Positions 50,811 through 60,674 of a DNA stretch of 64,000 nt are shown in pieces. The DNA comes from Entoloma clypeatum (Eukaryota > Basidiomycota > Agaricomycetes > Agaricales > Entolomataceae): positions 3,968,001-4,032,000 of the forward strand of contig OY751495.1 in assembly GCA_963565915.1 (NCBI GenBank). The letters are read 5' to 3'. Below the pieces are notes generated by a model, which worked only from the letters and a program-made list of their open reading frames with translations, was not told the DNA's origin and did no database searches. Both the position numbers and the translations under genes were made by a program. Position 1 is the first letter of the stretch; each line of letters starts with the position of its first letter.

Positions 50811-51718
50811 ACGCGATCGAAGGATAAGAACCGCACAGGCGCTTCTTTGGGGGGCAGGGTGCAGGCACCCCCCAGCGCCGCTAACGGCCAACCTCACAAG
50901 GTTGGAGTGCTCTTGTATCACGCGGCCGAGTTTTCGGGTGCGCATACTAACATGTTTGTTTATAACAGACTCCCCCGTCCTGGCGCGAGGACTCAACAGC
51001 TCGATGGAGCTTTGCGCCGCTTGTTCTTCTTGCATACGTAGGTCCTCGGACCGATGTAGTTTACTCTACGTCAAGCGGACTGTACCCTTAGTATACCGCT
51101 ATACAAATTGTTGACCAAAAAAAAAAAAAAAAAAAAAAAACACAATATCAAACCTTAAAAAACACAATCCATATTATTAAAAATGAGTGAACAGAATTTC
51201 ATCAACAGAGAGGAAAAAGGACAAGGCAATGCTGGGAAAAGATAAATTGAAGGGAAAACAAATATTGATGCCAGATGCATCACGGCAGCCAGTCCCATGA
51301 TGAGAAGTCAATGATTACTGACTGAAGCAACAAGTGACATGCTATTTTAAGGCCAATGACACAGGTGATAGGCCTCTGGGGGGCCTCCAGTGATAACTTA
51401 GGCTTGCCAAAGGCACGCAGGGGGTGTCAATTTTCGTTCAAGAGGTCAAAAAAATTGGCCAAACCAAAAAGTCGTGGGAAAAACTTCGGAGTAGTGTTTT
51501 TCAACGTACTTTCTCATCCTGAGTCTGAATCTGAAGTCAGAATAAATTTTCATCAACCCGTTTGGGAGCTGTCCCCTTACAGACTAAATTGTTGTGTTTG
51601 GCTGTCCGCAACTGTATGACATCAAAATGATGTCATGGGTACGTCATGATGATGTAGTGATCATGTGTTGCTTAGTCAGCAGAATCACAGTGCTAGAACC
51701 TATAGTTCCAACATTTAT

Positions 51719-53790
51719 GATCGGTCCAGATCTCGACCTCATGTTTGGCTCCTTCAAGGTGGTGTCTCCATGCTTCCAGCGCTCGAATTATGCCCAGCAT
51801 TTCCTTATTGTGTATGTCATAATTTCTTTCCATGTCATTTAATCCTTTAGATAAAAAGACACATGGCCTCCATTTCTCATCCTCACATTCCATAGATAGA
51901 ATTGCTCCCGTGGCAAAGTCTGATGCGTCTGATTCTACTCTTACCTTCCAATCCGGATCAGGCGATACCAATATGGGTGCTTCCGTAAATAACCTTTTTA
52001 GCATGTTGAACGCTTCCTCCTGTTCCATACTCCATTTCCATACCATGTCCTTCCTTGTTAACTTATGTAATGGTCCGGCTACTTTAGAGAAATCCTTGAT
52101 GAATCTCCGATAGAAGTTGGTGAGTCCAAGGAATGATTGTACTTCCTTGACCTTAGTCGGTGTCAGCCATTGTTTGATGGCATCTACTTTTGAAGGGTCC
52201 ATCCGAATTCCATCCTTTCCAATAATTAATCCCAAGAACTCTATTTTGTCTCTATCAAAGAAACATTTCTCTGGTTTCAGGAATAAATCATTTTCTCGTA
52301 ATCTTTTCAAAACTTCCTCCACTATGGTGTCATGTCCTTCCTCTCCTTCTGTTGCCACCAATATATCATTGATATAAATAACCACATATCCCCAGTCGAC
52401 CAAGCCCCTAAAGATATCGTCCACCACGGCCCGGAACGTGCCTGGGGAATTATTCAATCCAAAAAACATGACTGTTGGTTCAAAGGCTCCATCAGGGGTT
52501 GTAAATGCCGCTTTCCACTCATCTCCTTCCTTGATGCGCACATTGTTGTAGCCCCATCTGAGATCCATCTTGGTGAACCTTTTCTTCCCTTTTAACTTAT
52601 CGATCAACTCCGGAATCAACGGGAGGGGATAATTATTGCGGACAGTCCAGCTGTTGATATGTCGGTAATCCTGTACCATTCGTTTCTTCCCATCCTTTTT
52701 GGGTATAAAGAATACTGGTGAAGTTTGTGGTGACTTGGTAGGTCGAATATATCCTTTGTGTAATTGATCGTCCACAAATTCGGATACTTCTTTCCTTTCA
52801 TCCGGTGACAGGGGGTAGACTTTGGCCTTCTTTGGTACGAAATCTGACTTTAGGTCTATGGCGTGATCCCATGGTTTCCGGACTGGTAACCTTTCCGATG
52901 CTTTCTTTCCAAAGACTGATAGATAGTTGTGGTATTTCCGGGGGACAGCCTGTTCCACTGGTACTTCATCTGAGGGTTCTCCCTTAGCTGCTCTGAGCAT
53001 GTGGATCACCTCTTCTTCCACTTCTTCTTCATTTCCTTCTACTACCTCTTCAATTCTTCCACCCCACCTGGTTCTTGCAGTTTTCTTTGAATAACGTGTT
53101 CGACGCATGCCACATTCTTCTGGACATCTTGATAGTTTAATTTCCGCTTTTCCCAATCGATCTCTGGATTATGGCGTTTCAGCCAAGTGTGTCCAACAAT
53201 AATTTTAGCTTTCCCTAGGTTGCATGCTTCAAACCACATGTCCTTTATACCGCATAGCCATGACTGCTTCATGCATGATCGAACCTCCTTGGTGAAGTGT
53301 GCCATCAATGTTGTAGACCCAAATGGGGAAAGGTAGTTCCCTTAATTTAATATTGTTTCTGTTGGCGAAGTCCAGATCAATGAACATCCCTGTCGCCCCT
53401 GAGTCCAATAATGCATTGACATACAAGGTGTGTTTGTCCTGCAATGTTTCCAGCATGATTTTCATCATAAGCTCCTTTTCCAAAGAAGCGGATTGAATAA
53501 AAGATGGTTCCCCCATAGAGTCTGTTTGCCTATTTAAGTTATCTGATTCATCTGAACAGGGAATTAAGCATTTGTCCGTAAGGGCCGAACCAAGCCTTGT
53601 TTCCAAGGACTCCCCAATGATATAGTTTACAAGTGTATCTAAATCTGATTCATCTTTTTTTGTTTTTCTCTCCTAGGTTTATCTAATAGTATTTTATTGT
53701 ACGTAACTGCTGCGTCCGAAAGTTTCTGAAACCATGATTTTACAGTGTCCTTATGTATGTAAGAGTCTATAGGCAATTGTTTGTACTGAT
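51719..53790 (-). pseudogene. C2 protease, RT and RNase H
   Basis: Protease LLDSGATGMFIDLDFA near 53400, then a lost A near 53150 shifting frame before IKLSRCPEECGMRRTR. RT is otherwise uninterrupted (VQDYRHINSWTVRNNYPLPL, WGYNNVRIKEGDEW), but the catalytic box is YINDILVATEG: the first Asp of YxDD is Asn, where C1 has YIDD. RNase H (RVESDASDFATGAIL) runs to [19 protein letters not shown], where copia-1 interrupts it. Confidence 0.85.
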
Positions 53791-53811
53791 TTGTCAGAGC
53801 CAGCGGGGGAA

Positions 53812-54257
53812 TTACTGGTTGACGTTCACAAAACCCTGCTGCCCTGCAGCTTGTCCGTTGGGATTCAGCGCAGGCGCGCTATTCACACCCATTTGTCCAT
53901 TTGTGGCTTGGCGCACTTGACGCCTTGCTGTTATTTGCCTCAGAATTTCTTCCTCCTCGTGCTCATCAATTTGATCAATCATCGCCACTTGTACCCTGCA
54001 CTGCGGCTGCCTGCAATCTCGGGCGAAATGCCCCTATCCACCACAGTTATAGCAATTACCAGGAGCTCGTTGCTGGTTTCTGTTGACATTCATCGCATTC
54101 GGATCCCGTTGTTGTTGCTGCTGACCGTTTTGCTGGGGACGGTACCCCCCATTCTGTTGTTGCCCAAAGGGCCTTCCAAAATTATTCTGGCCTTGCGGCC
54201 GCGGTGCTTGCTGATTCTGAGGGCAATTTCCCCATTGGTTCCCTTGTGTTTGAGGTC
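53812..54257 (-). pseudogene. C2 gag, 3' part
   Basis: Gln/Asn/Gly-rich linker, then knuckle CYNCGG*GHFARDC with TAG in place of the Gln of C1, an acidic IDEHEEEEILRQI segment, and the end VNVNQ. It joins 60042 across copia-2 (MRQGMRK then GPQTQGNQWG). Confidence 0.75.
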
Positions 54258-54262
54258 CCTTC

Positions 54263-54571
54263 TGTTGAAACTTTTCCCATCACGTAGATTAGATTAGATT
54301 AGATTACATCACGTGACCTTTACATATCTTCATTACATACTTGTTTGGTTGGTACAAACAGTAGTACGGTATATAAGACCAGGAAACTGTCAATACCAAC
54401 AAGTTGTCTCTTGACTCTTAACCAGCTCCATCGCTCTTACCAGCCTCAACCGCTCTCACCAGCCTTACCCCTCCAAACCATGTAAGTGACCATAGCGGTA
54501 TCGTAGAGTACTTCCACTGTAGCTATGTTGCTCAGTACACCTGTGGCTAGCGCCCAGGTGGAACTTCAACA
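54263..54571 (+). repeat. Copia-2 5' LTR (309 bp)
   Basis: TGTTGAAAC to GGAACTTCAACA. Contains a GATTA microsatellite near 54285-54306 flanked by ATCACGT words, TATATAAG near 54370, and ATGTAAGTG at 54480-54488, where a start codon, a stop (ATG-TAA) and a splice donor overlap. Confidence 0.95.
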
Positions 54572-54921
54572 GGTTATGGGCCCCGGATAGCAGAGGGACC
54601 TGGGAAACGCTGGCAACAGCGAGTACCTGCCCACTCTACCCTGGTTGGCAAAGAACCGATCGAAAGATCTAGGTTCTGAGTCTTACTTCTTCACATATGA
54701 ACCTGGGAACGTCATTACGACAAGTACCTGTCATGAGACGTCCCTAAGGGGATTGACCTAGTACACTCCATGTGGAAACGTTGATCGCACCTTATACGAT
54801 TCTGACATATAAAGGGTTTTCCCATGACCGCTATTCCTGAAGGGAATAAGTCATAAGGAATCATTCAATTGTTTTCTCGAATCATATTCATAACATATCA
54901 CTGATTGGGAACCCTTTTTAG
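54482..54921 (+). other. Predicted leader intron of copia-2 (440 bp)
   Basis: Donor GTAAGT at 54482-54487, branch CTGAT at 54901-54905, acceptor CCCTTTTTAG ending at 54921, twelve bases before the Gag-Pol ATG. Splicing removes the LTR start-stop ATG, the U5 end and the PBS from the messenger, separating mRNA from genomic RNA. Confidence 0.5.
54572..54583 (+). promoter_or_regulatory. Copia-2 primer-binding site
   Basis: GGTTATGGGCCC directly after the 5' LTR, complementary to the initiator tRNA-Met anticodon region, as in copia-1. Confidence 0.78.
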
Positions 54922-54932
54922 ATTCATCTACA

Positions 54933-57900
54933 ATGTCTACCTCTCGCTCTGCTCTTGACACCATCGCCCCCTTTGACGGCATTGACTACCAAAGCTGGGC
55001 CGAAAAAATGAAGTCCTACCTCCTCCATCAAGGAGTCTGGCGCATCGTCTCTGGCGATATCCCCCGTCCCGAGATCGCCGACTTCACCACTACGGTCTCC
55101 ACTCCTGGTCCCACCGCCGCTGCTCCCCCTGTGCTGACTACCACGGTCGACCAGCCCGGCTTCCGTAAGGAAGAAAAAGCCTGGATCAGGGACGACGACG
55201 TAGCTCTCGGGGCGATACGCCTGAAAATCTCTGAGGCGATCAGACGTCACATCAAAGACAGTACCTCGGCGCTTGGCGCATGGAAAACGTTGAAAGACGC
55301 CTACTCCAAGATATCCCCGGCGGTCATCTTCGGCGACTTTAAAGCCGCCGCCACCTACAAACTGTCTGGACGCGACCCCGTCCCTGAAATCGAACGCCTG
55401 GGCTCTCTCTTCGCCCGTCTCGCCGATTCAAATTTTGTCGTCCCCGATCTGATGCAGGCAATGATCTTGGCCAATGCGATTCCCGACGCCTGGTCATCAC
55501 TCTCCACCGCTCTCTTCCAGGTATACGACGCCGATGACTTCACATGGCAGGCCGTCGCCGACAGCGTCATCTCGGAATACAGGCGCAAGTATTCGGTCGG
55601 GTCTACTCGTACGTCCAATGAGCAGGCCAAGAAAATTTCTGGGACAAAGCGAAAGGGGCAGGACCCCAAATGGGAAAAGCAGCAAAAGCCGAGTACCTCA
55701 CAGAACGACGCTGACGAGCAGCCTAACTCGACCGACCATAGTACCGCTTCTGAAAAGAAGAAGGGAAAAGGACACTGGCGCAATCAGAAGAAAAGCGCCA
55801 ACACTGCGGACAACACGTCCGACCATGCGGAGGAAACGGTTGAGTTTGTTGCTCCCGCCATACACTTCCCTCCACCATCCTTTACTACCGTCACCGGGCG
55901 CGGAAAAACGATAAGTACCGCCCAGCCAGACTCTCAGCGGATGCAGTCGCTCCTTCAGCGAATGAACCCGCCTCCATCCCAGTACACCGGGCTTCCTTCG
56001 GGCAAGCCGTCTGTGTGGAAGAAAAACGACCATGTTCGCAAACTCGCGCGCGGCATTGGTGCCCGCCCCTCAGGGTCAAACCTTCGCATTCTGGATACGA
56101 TTATCCCAGAAGAAGACGAAAGACCGTCCAAGCAGCGTCGAGTTACTCCGCCGCTGGACCAAACCCTTAGGATGATGGACATAGACCATCAAAGCGAGCG
56201 GATGGGGCCGGACCAATTCGAAGATGGGCTCATTGAACTTGACGGTTCGTCATCTTCCTCTCCTGAATCTGACCAATTAAGGAAAGCTAATAACACCTCC
56301 TTGCAGACGTGTAAAATATTAGCTAGTACTAGTGCAGAATGTATGGATCATATTGACAACGATCTATATAAAAAATATACAAAGCACTTTGCGTCATGTA
56401 CACACTGTAAGGAGAAAGAACGTGCACAATGGATCTTAGACTCCGGTGCTTCGTTACACTTTACCCATGAGTTCAAGGACTTCGCGTACTACAGGCCTCT
56501 TAAGGCTAAGCGATTTGTCCAAACAGCTGAAAAGGGAAAGAAACTGGAAATTCTCGGAGTTGGGGCCGTTCCAGTACGGCATACCCTAAATGGGGAAGTA
56601 AAAACCCACCTTCTCCGACCTGTATTCTACATTCCGGACATGGACACACGCCTATTGTCCCTAGGCGTCTTCCTTAATCACGGTTACAAAGTAGACGGAA
56701 TGCGTGGAGAAATCAACATCTCCAAAGGACAGAACAAAATACAGTTCTCACCTCACATTCTCGGACAAACCATTTATTGGTTAGACACTGAAATACGCTA
56801 TGACCAAATCCACGCGATCTCTAGCGAAATCACTGTCGAAACCTGGCATAAACGCCTTGGCCACCCAAATGACCAAGCGCTCAATAAGATTCCCACTAGT
56901 ACCAAAGGAGTACCCAAAACGTTAGTACGTGAGAAATCACAGGAAAGCTGCACGGGGTGTCTAAAAGGGAAAATGCCAAATCAATCTTATCCTAACTCGA
57001 TGACAAGGGCTGTCAAACCCTTTGATTTGATCCATTCGGATTTGAAGCAGATATCCACGGCATCGTACCATAAGTACAAATATTTCCTTACCTTTTTGGA
57101 CGATTTTTCATCCCATGTCTGGGTCGTCTTGCTTAGGAAGAAGTCAGGCGCCATCACGGCGCTGAAACAATTCCTTGCGATGATCCAGAATCAATTTGCC
57201 GCTACCCCTAAAAAGTGGCGGGTTGATGGAGGTGGAGAATTTGACGAATACAAGGATGTACTTGCCGATCATGGAATTCTGATCGATGTCACGCTCCCAT
57301 ATCAGCACCAGCAGAATGGTAGAGCAGAAAGGATCAATCGAACACTATGGGAAAAATCTCAGGCATTGCGCTTCGATGCATGCTTACCGCCCATGTGGTG
57401 GGAATTCTGTTTGGAACACGCAGCATTTCTCTACAACAGAACCCCCATGCAGCGTCTTGAATGGAATACCCCTTACTTCAGGGTGACCAATGAGATCCCC
57501 GACATGTCTAGTGTCAGGGTATTTGGATGTCAGGCATATGTATATATCCCAAAGGAGAAACGTAGGAACTCCCTGGAATCAAGATCCCGATTGATGATTT
57601 ATCTCGGATCGAAACCAGGGGTCAAAGGATACCGCTTCATGGATCCCGAGACCAACACGATTTTCATGGGCGGGAAAGCTATCTTTGATGAAAGCAAGTA
57701 CCCTAGATGCCACATTGACCCGTTGCCAGAAAACCACCCAGAAATGGAAAACCCAGAGCCGGCTGATGAGTTTGAGGATCTCATTCCCGGCAGCAATGAT
57801 GATGATAGTCACAACGAAACACCTCATATCCCAGTTCCCATTGAACAGGATCAACCTGAATCAGACAACGAACTGCCTGCCAGTGAGCCTGATGACGAAC

Positions 57901-59651
57901 CGCGAGTACCCACTCCGGAACCCGAGCAAGTACCAGATCGACCGATCAGGGAACGACGAGTTCGGAAGATGCCAGGAAGCATCTATGGGGAAGACACTCC
58001 AGCGTCTGATCTTGAAAAATTAGATCGAAGACGGAGATTGGGCGGTCAAACGGCATGGATGAATGACCTCCTGATGGAGGCAATATCAGTCCAAGTTGGC
58101 ATCGTTGAAATGTCCCATAAAGACATATACCCTCTTCCAAATAAAGAAGACTGGTATGCGGCTGAACGTAAAGAGCTAGACATGCTCAAACGCCGCGGGG
58201 TGATCACGGAGCTAGTACCCCTGCCTGCAGGGAGGAAAGCTCTAAGGAACAAATGGGTTTACAACGAAAAGTCCGACGGGCGTCTGAAAGCGCGCCTCGT
58301 CGCAAAAGGCTTCTCACAGGTAGAAGGGATCGACTTTGATCAGATCTTCTCACCAGTCGTAAGATATGAAACCGTCCGATTAATACTGGCATTGACAGCC
58401 CTTGAAGGGTGGTTCATGACTCTTTTGGACGTCTCATCAGCCTTCCTCTATGGAACGCTCCGTGAAGTCATTTACATGCGACAGCCTGAGGGCTACATAG
58501 TAAAAGGGAAAGAACACCTCGTGTACCAACTATTCAAAGCTCTATATGGACTTAAGCAGGCCGCATTAGCCTGGTGGAGGGAACTTGATTCCTCCATGAA
58601 AAAGCTCGGCTTTGTCCGGCTTCACTCCGATGCGGGAGTGTTCATTCACAAGAGTACCAACGGGGAAATTGTAATTGCCGTCATCTATGTCGACGACTCT
58701 GCTTTTCTCGGCACAAACCGGGAATATACGCTAGAAAAGAAGAAGGCCTTCATGACAACATGGGAATGCAGGGACCTAGGTCACCTAGTGCCCGATGGGG
58801 AACCAAAGGAATTTCTCTCAATCCAAATAAGGCAACGTGGGAAGAAGATCTTCATTGATCAAGTACCTTACCTTGAGAAAATTCTGGCACGCATGGGGAT
58901 GAGCGAATCTAACGCCACCCATACCCCACTCCCTACGGGCTACAAACCCATGGCGTCCGAAGATGAACCCAATGCGGAACTCCGATCCAAGTACCAATCC
59001 GTCATCGGATCACTCCTATATCTGATGATTGGAACGAGGCCTGACATCTGCTTTGCTGTAATCAAAATGTCCCAATTTTCCGCAAATCCCACAAAACGCC
59101 ATTTAGAGGTGGCTAGGGATATTTGCAGATATTTAAAGGCAACAAAAAATTACGCAATAATGTATGATGGGGACTCAGGGAAAGGGATCTATGCATTCAC
59201 AGACTCCGACTGGGCGTCAGATGAGAACACGAGGAGGTCTACCACCGGCTTCTTCATATCACTGGCGTCTGGAGCGATAACATGGGTATCATCGGCGCAA
59301 AAGACCATCGCCCTCTCTTCTACAGAAGCAGAGTACATGGCGCTATCAGATTGCAGTCGCGCAGCAACATGGCTGAGAAGCATGCTTGCCGAACTTGGAA
59401 TGCAGATCGGATCAGTACCGATCTACGGAGATAACAACGGCTCCGTCTTTATCGCATCCAACCCTGTAACTGAGAAGCGATCCAAGCACATTGACGTGCG
59501 ATTCCACTTCGTCAGAGAAAAAGTCTCCGAAGGAATTATTACGGTCGAATTCATCGAAGGAGTGAATAACCCTGCAGACCTTTTGACTAAGAATCTGGGG
59601 AAAATCCTTTTTTCCAAGTTTATCCCGTACTTTGGACTGATAAAGAACTAG
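54933..59651 (+). CDS. Copia-2 Gag-Pol polyprotein
   Basis: 1572 codons from the ATG at 54933. Residues 1-230: copia Gag (DUF4219/UBN2 type, FDGIDYQSWAEKMKSYL). I see no CCHC knuckle; a Lys/Ser/Thr-rich linker takes its place. Protease D503-S-G. GAG-pre-integrase H639, H644, C673, C676. Integrase D703, D765, E799. RT from about 1104, with catalytic YVDD (D1254, D1255). RNase H from about D1424 (FTDSDWAS), ending with KHIDVRFHFVRE near 1518. Gag and Pol share one frame with no stop or shift, so Gag:Pol ratio must be set otherwise, for example by processing. All catalytic residues are in place. Confidence 0.94.
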   Translation: MSTSRSALDTIAPFDGIDYQSWAEKMKSYLLHQGVWRIVSGDIPRPEIADFTTTVSTPGPTAAAPPVLTTTVDQPGFRKEEKAWIRDDDVALGAIRLKISEAIRRHIKDSTSALGAWKTLKDAYSKISPAVIFGDFKAAATYKLSGRDPVPEIERLGSLFARLADSNFVVPDLMQAMILANAIPDAWSSLSTALFQVYDADDFTWQAVADSVISEYRRKYSVGSTRTSNEQAKKISGTKRKGQDPKWEKQQKPSTSQNDADEQPNSTDHSTASEKKKGKGHWRNQKKSANTADNTSDHAEETVEFVAPAIHFPPPSFTTVTGRGKTISTAQPDSQRMQSLLQRMNPPPSQYTGLPSGKPSVWKKNDHVRKLARGIGARPSGSNLRILDTIIPEEDERPSKQRRVTPPLDQTLRMMDIDHQSERMGPDQFEDGLIELDGSSSSSPESDQLRKANNTSLQTCKILASTSAECMDHIDNDLYKKYTKHFASCTHCKEKERAQWILDSGASLHFTHEFKDFAYYRPLKAKRFVQTAEKGKKLEILGVGAVPVRHTLNGEVKTHLLRPVFYIPDMDTRLLSLGVFLNHGYKVDGMRGEINISKGQNKIQFSPHILGQTIYWLDTEIRYDQIHAISSEITVETWHKRLGHPNDQALNKIPTSTKGVPKTLVREKSQESCTGCLKGKMPNQSYPNSMTRAVKPFDLIHSDLKQISTASYHKYKYFLTFLDDFSSHVWVVLLRKKSGAITALKQFLAMIQNQFAATPKKWRVDGGGEFDEYKDVLADHGILIDVTLPYQHQQNGRAERINRTLWEKSQALRFDACLPPMWWEFCLEHAAFLYNRTPMQRLEWNTPYFRVTNEIPDMSSVRVFGCQAYVYIPKEKRRNSLESRSRLMIYLGSKPGVKGYRFMDPETNTIFMGGKAIFDESKYPRCHIDPLPENHPEMENPEPADEFEDLIPGSNDDDSHNETPHIPVPIEQDQPESDNELPASEPDDEPRVPTPEPEQVPDRPIRERRVRKMPGSIYGEDTPASDLEKLDRRRRLGGQTAWMNDLLMEAISVQVGIVEMSHKDIYPLPNKEDWYAAERKELDMLKRRGVITELVPLPAGRKALRNKWVYNEKSDGRLKARLVAKGFSQVEGIDFDQIFSPVVRYETVRLILALTALEGWFMTLLDVSSAFLYGTLREVIYMRQPEGYIVKGKEHLVYQLFKALYGLKQAALAWWRELDSSMKKLGFVRLHSDAGVFIHKSTNGEIVIAVIYVDDSAFLGTNREYTLEKKKAFMTTWECRDLGHLVPDGEPKEFLSIQIRQRGKKIFIDQVPYLEKILARMGMSESNATHTPLPTGYKPMASEDEPNAELRSKYQSVIGSLLYLMIGTRPDICFAVIKMSQFSANPTKRHLEVARDICRYLKATKNYAIMYDGDSGKGIYAFTDSDWASDENTRRSTTGFFISLASGAITWVSSAQKTIALSSTEAEYMALSDCSRAATWLRSMLAELGMQIGSVPIYGDNNGSVFIASNPVTEKRSKHIDVRFHFVREKVSEGIITVEFIEGVNNPADLLTKNLGKILFSKFIPYFGLIKN

Positions 59652-59727
59652 GCGAAACAAAAGTACCTATATATATATGTGGGAAAAAGTAAGATGTATT
59701 TAGAAGTATGTACTAAATATGGGGGGG

Positions 59728-60036
59728 TGTTGAAACTTTTCCCATCACGTAGATTAGATTAGATTAGATTACATCACGTGACCTTTACATATCTTCATTA
59801 CATACTTGTTTGGTTGGTACAAACAGTAGTACGGTATATAAGACCAGGAAACTGTCAATACCAACAAGTTGTCTCTTGACTCTTAACCAGCTCCATCGCT
59901 CTTACCAGCCTCAACCGCTCTCACCAGCCTTACCCCTCCAAACCATGTAAGTGACCATAGCGGTATCGTAGAGTACTTCCACTGTAGCTATGTTGCTCAG
60001 TACACCTGTGGCTAGCGCCCAGGTGGAACTTCAACA
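59728..60036 (+). repeat. Copia-2 3' LTR (309 bp)
   Basis: No difference found from the 5' LTR on direct reading. Confidence 0.95.
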
Positions 60037-60041
60037 CCTTC

Positions 60042-60674
60042 CTCATTCCTTGCCTCATGGCGTAATTCTCTTCAGCCCTTCCGATGGCTGAGATTTCTTC
60101 GACAGTTTCCTGCATGGTGTTCTGTCGTCTTCCTTGCTGAAATAATTGTTGTATGGTTGAGTCCCGGGCATTTCTCTCTAATAAGGAAATCCCATGATGA
60201 TCCTCAATTTTCCCTTTGATCGCCAGTGTTCCAAACTGCGTGATCCAATTGTCTGTCTTCATCTGGTTCTGTTTGAACCCCTCAATTTTTGCTCTGGCCC
60301 ATTCCACTTCGGTGGTAGGGCGAAACCTCATGGTGATCTCATAGACCAAGTTTCGGTACATTGGCCAATCATTAGATTCCATGCATTGGGTGAGTCGTGT
60401 CTCCCCATATGTTCCTGCGATCAGTCCATCTAATCGGGACCAGACTGTGATACAGATTTTGTCATTCCCATGTAACAGATCTCGATTTACTCGGATCCAC
60501 ATGAGCACTTTTGCCCACCATCCTGAAAACAGGGGTTGGGATCCATTGTATTTGCTGGGATCTGCAGCTATTTCTTTGTCCTGGTCGGTGAGGAGGAGGA
60601 GGAGGTGGTGCAATGGGGGGATCGTGATGCTCAGGGAGTTCAGGGGCTTTGTTCTGAAAATCTTGGTTGTCCAT
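60042..60674 (-). pseudogene. gag: C2 gag, 5' part
   Basis: ATG at 60674 (MDNQDFQNKAPELPEHHD) opens a Pro-rich N-terminus that falls out of frame near 60575. The Gag body follows in another frame (EIAADPSKYNGSQPLFSGWW, VWSRLDGLIAGTYGETRL, IEGFKQNQMKTDNWITQFG) and ends at the copia-2 site in AMRQGMRK. C1 shows a similar early frame break. Confidence 0.75.

Larger units (their letters stand above)
48997..51140 (+). mobile_element. Poly(A) retroposon: tRNA-like head plus LINE 3' portion
   Basis: Flanked by AACACAATATCAAAC at 48982-48996 and, after a 24-A tail, CACAATATCAAAC at 51141-51153: a 13-15 bp TSD typical of target-primed reverse transcription. The head has pol III A and B boxes. The middle (49090-49910) is non-coding and G-rich, with internal partial repeats (CATCACTGGG, CCCTGGGTATGT). 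The 3' part encodes a LINE RNase H C-terminal region. No RT or endonuclease, so it needs a partner LINE. It may be a very long SINE or a chimaera. Confidence 0.85.
48577..51614. mobile_element. Non-autonomous Tc1/mariner-type element (~880 bp) carrying a retroposon
   Basis: Ends CAGTTGCGGACAACCAAACA and, inverted, CAGTTGCGGACAGCCAAACA, a TIR of about 24 bp with two or three mismatches, flanked by TA at 48575-48576 and 51615-51616. The copia-1 LTR at 41291-42750 shows the empty site. Without the retroposon (48997-51140 plus its TSD) it is about 880 bp with no transposase, so it is a MITE-like passenger. Confidence 0.88.
41291..51713 (-). mobile_element. Copia-1, decayed Ty1/copia element with nested insertions in both LTRs
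   Basis: TTTAT at 41286-41290 and 51714-51718 is the TSD, and the flanks rejoin C2 RNase H. Each LTR is 364 bp after removing what sits in it: Tc1-2 in the left, a TA-flanked element plus retroposon in the right. The PBS follows the 5' LTR; a CTAAGTGAGGGGGAG-type polypurine tract precedes the 3' LTR. Gag and Pol contain stops, frameshifts and a 107-bp tandem duplication, yet a leader ORF of 243 codons is intact. Confidence 0.92.
48310..51713 (-). repeat. Copia-1 5' LTR, split by a TA-flanked element
   Basis: Same 364-bp LTR as at 41291-42750, with 3038 bp plus one TA inserted at 48577. TATAAATAG (on the minus strand near 48481) is the likely promoter. Confidence 0.88.
54263..60036 (+). mobile_element. 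Copia-2, intact Ty1/copia retrotransposon
   Basis: Two 309-bp LTRs that I find identical by eye, TSD CCTTC at 54258-54262 and 60037-60041, PBS, one uninterrupted 1572-codon Gag-Pol frame, and a polypurine tract (ATGGGGGGG) before the 3' LTR. It is inserted in C2 gag in opposite orientation. All signs point to a recent insertion that could still be competent. Confidence 0.95.

Noticed and set aside
49992..51035. 347-codon open frame on the minus strand
   Set aside because: Antisense to the LINE RNase H frame, which carries the recognisable motifs; no motif of its own.
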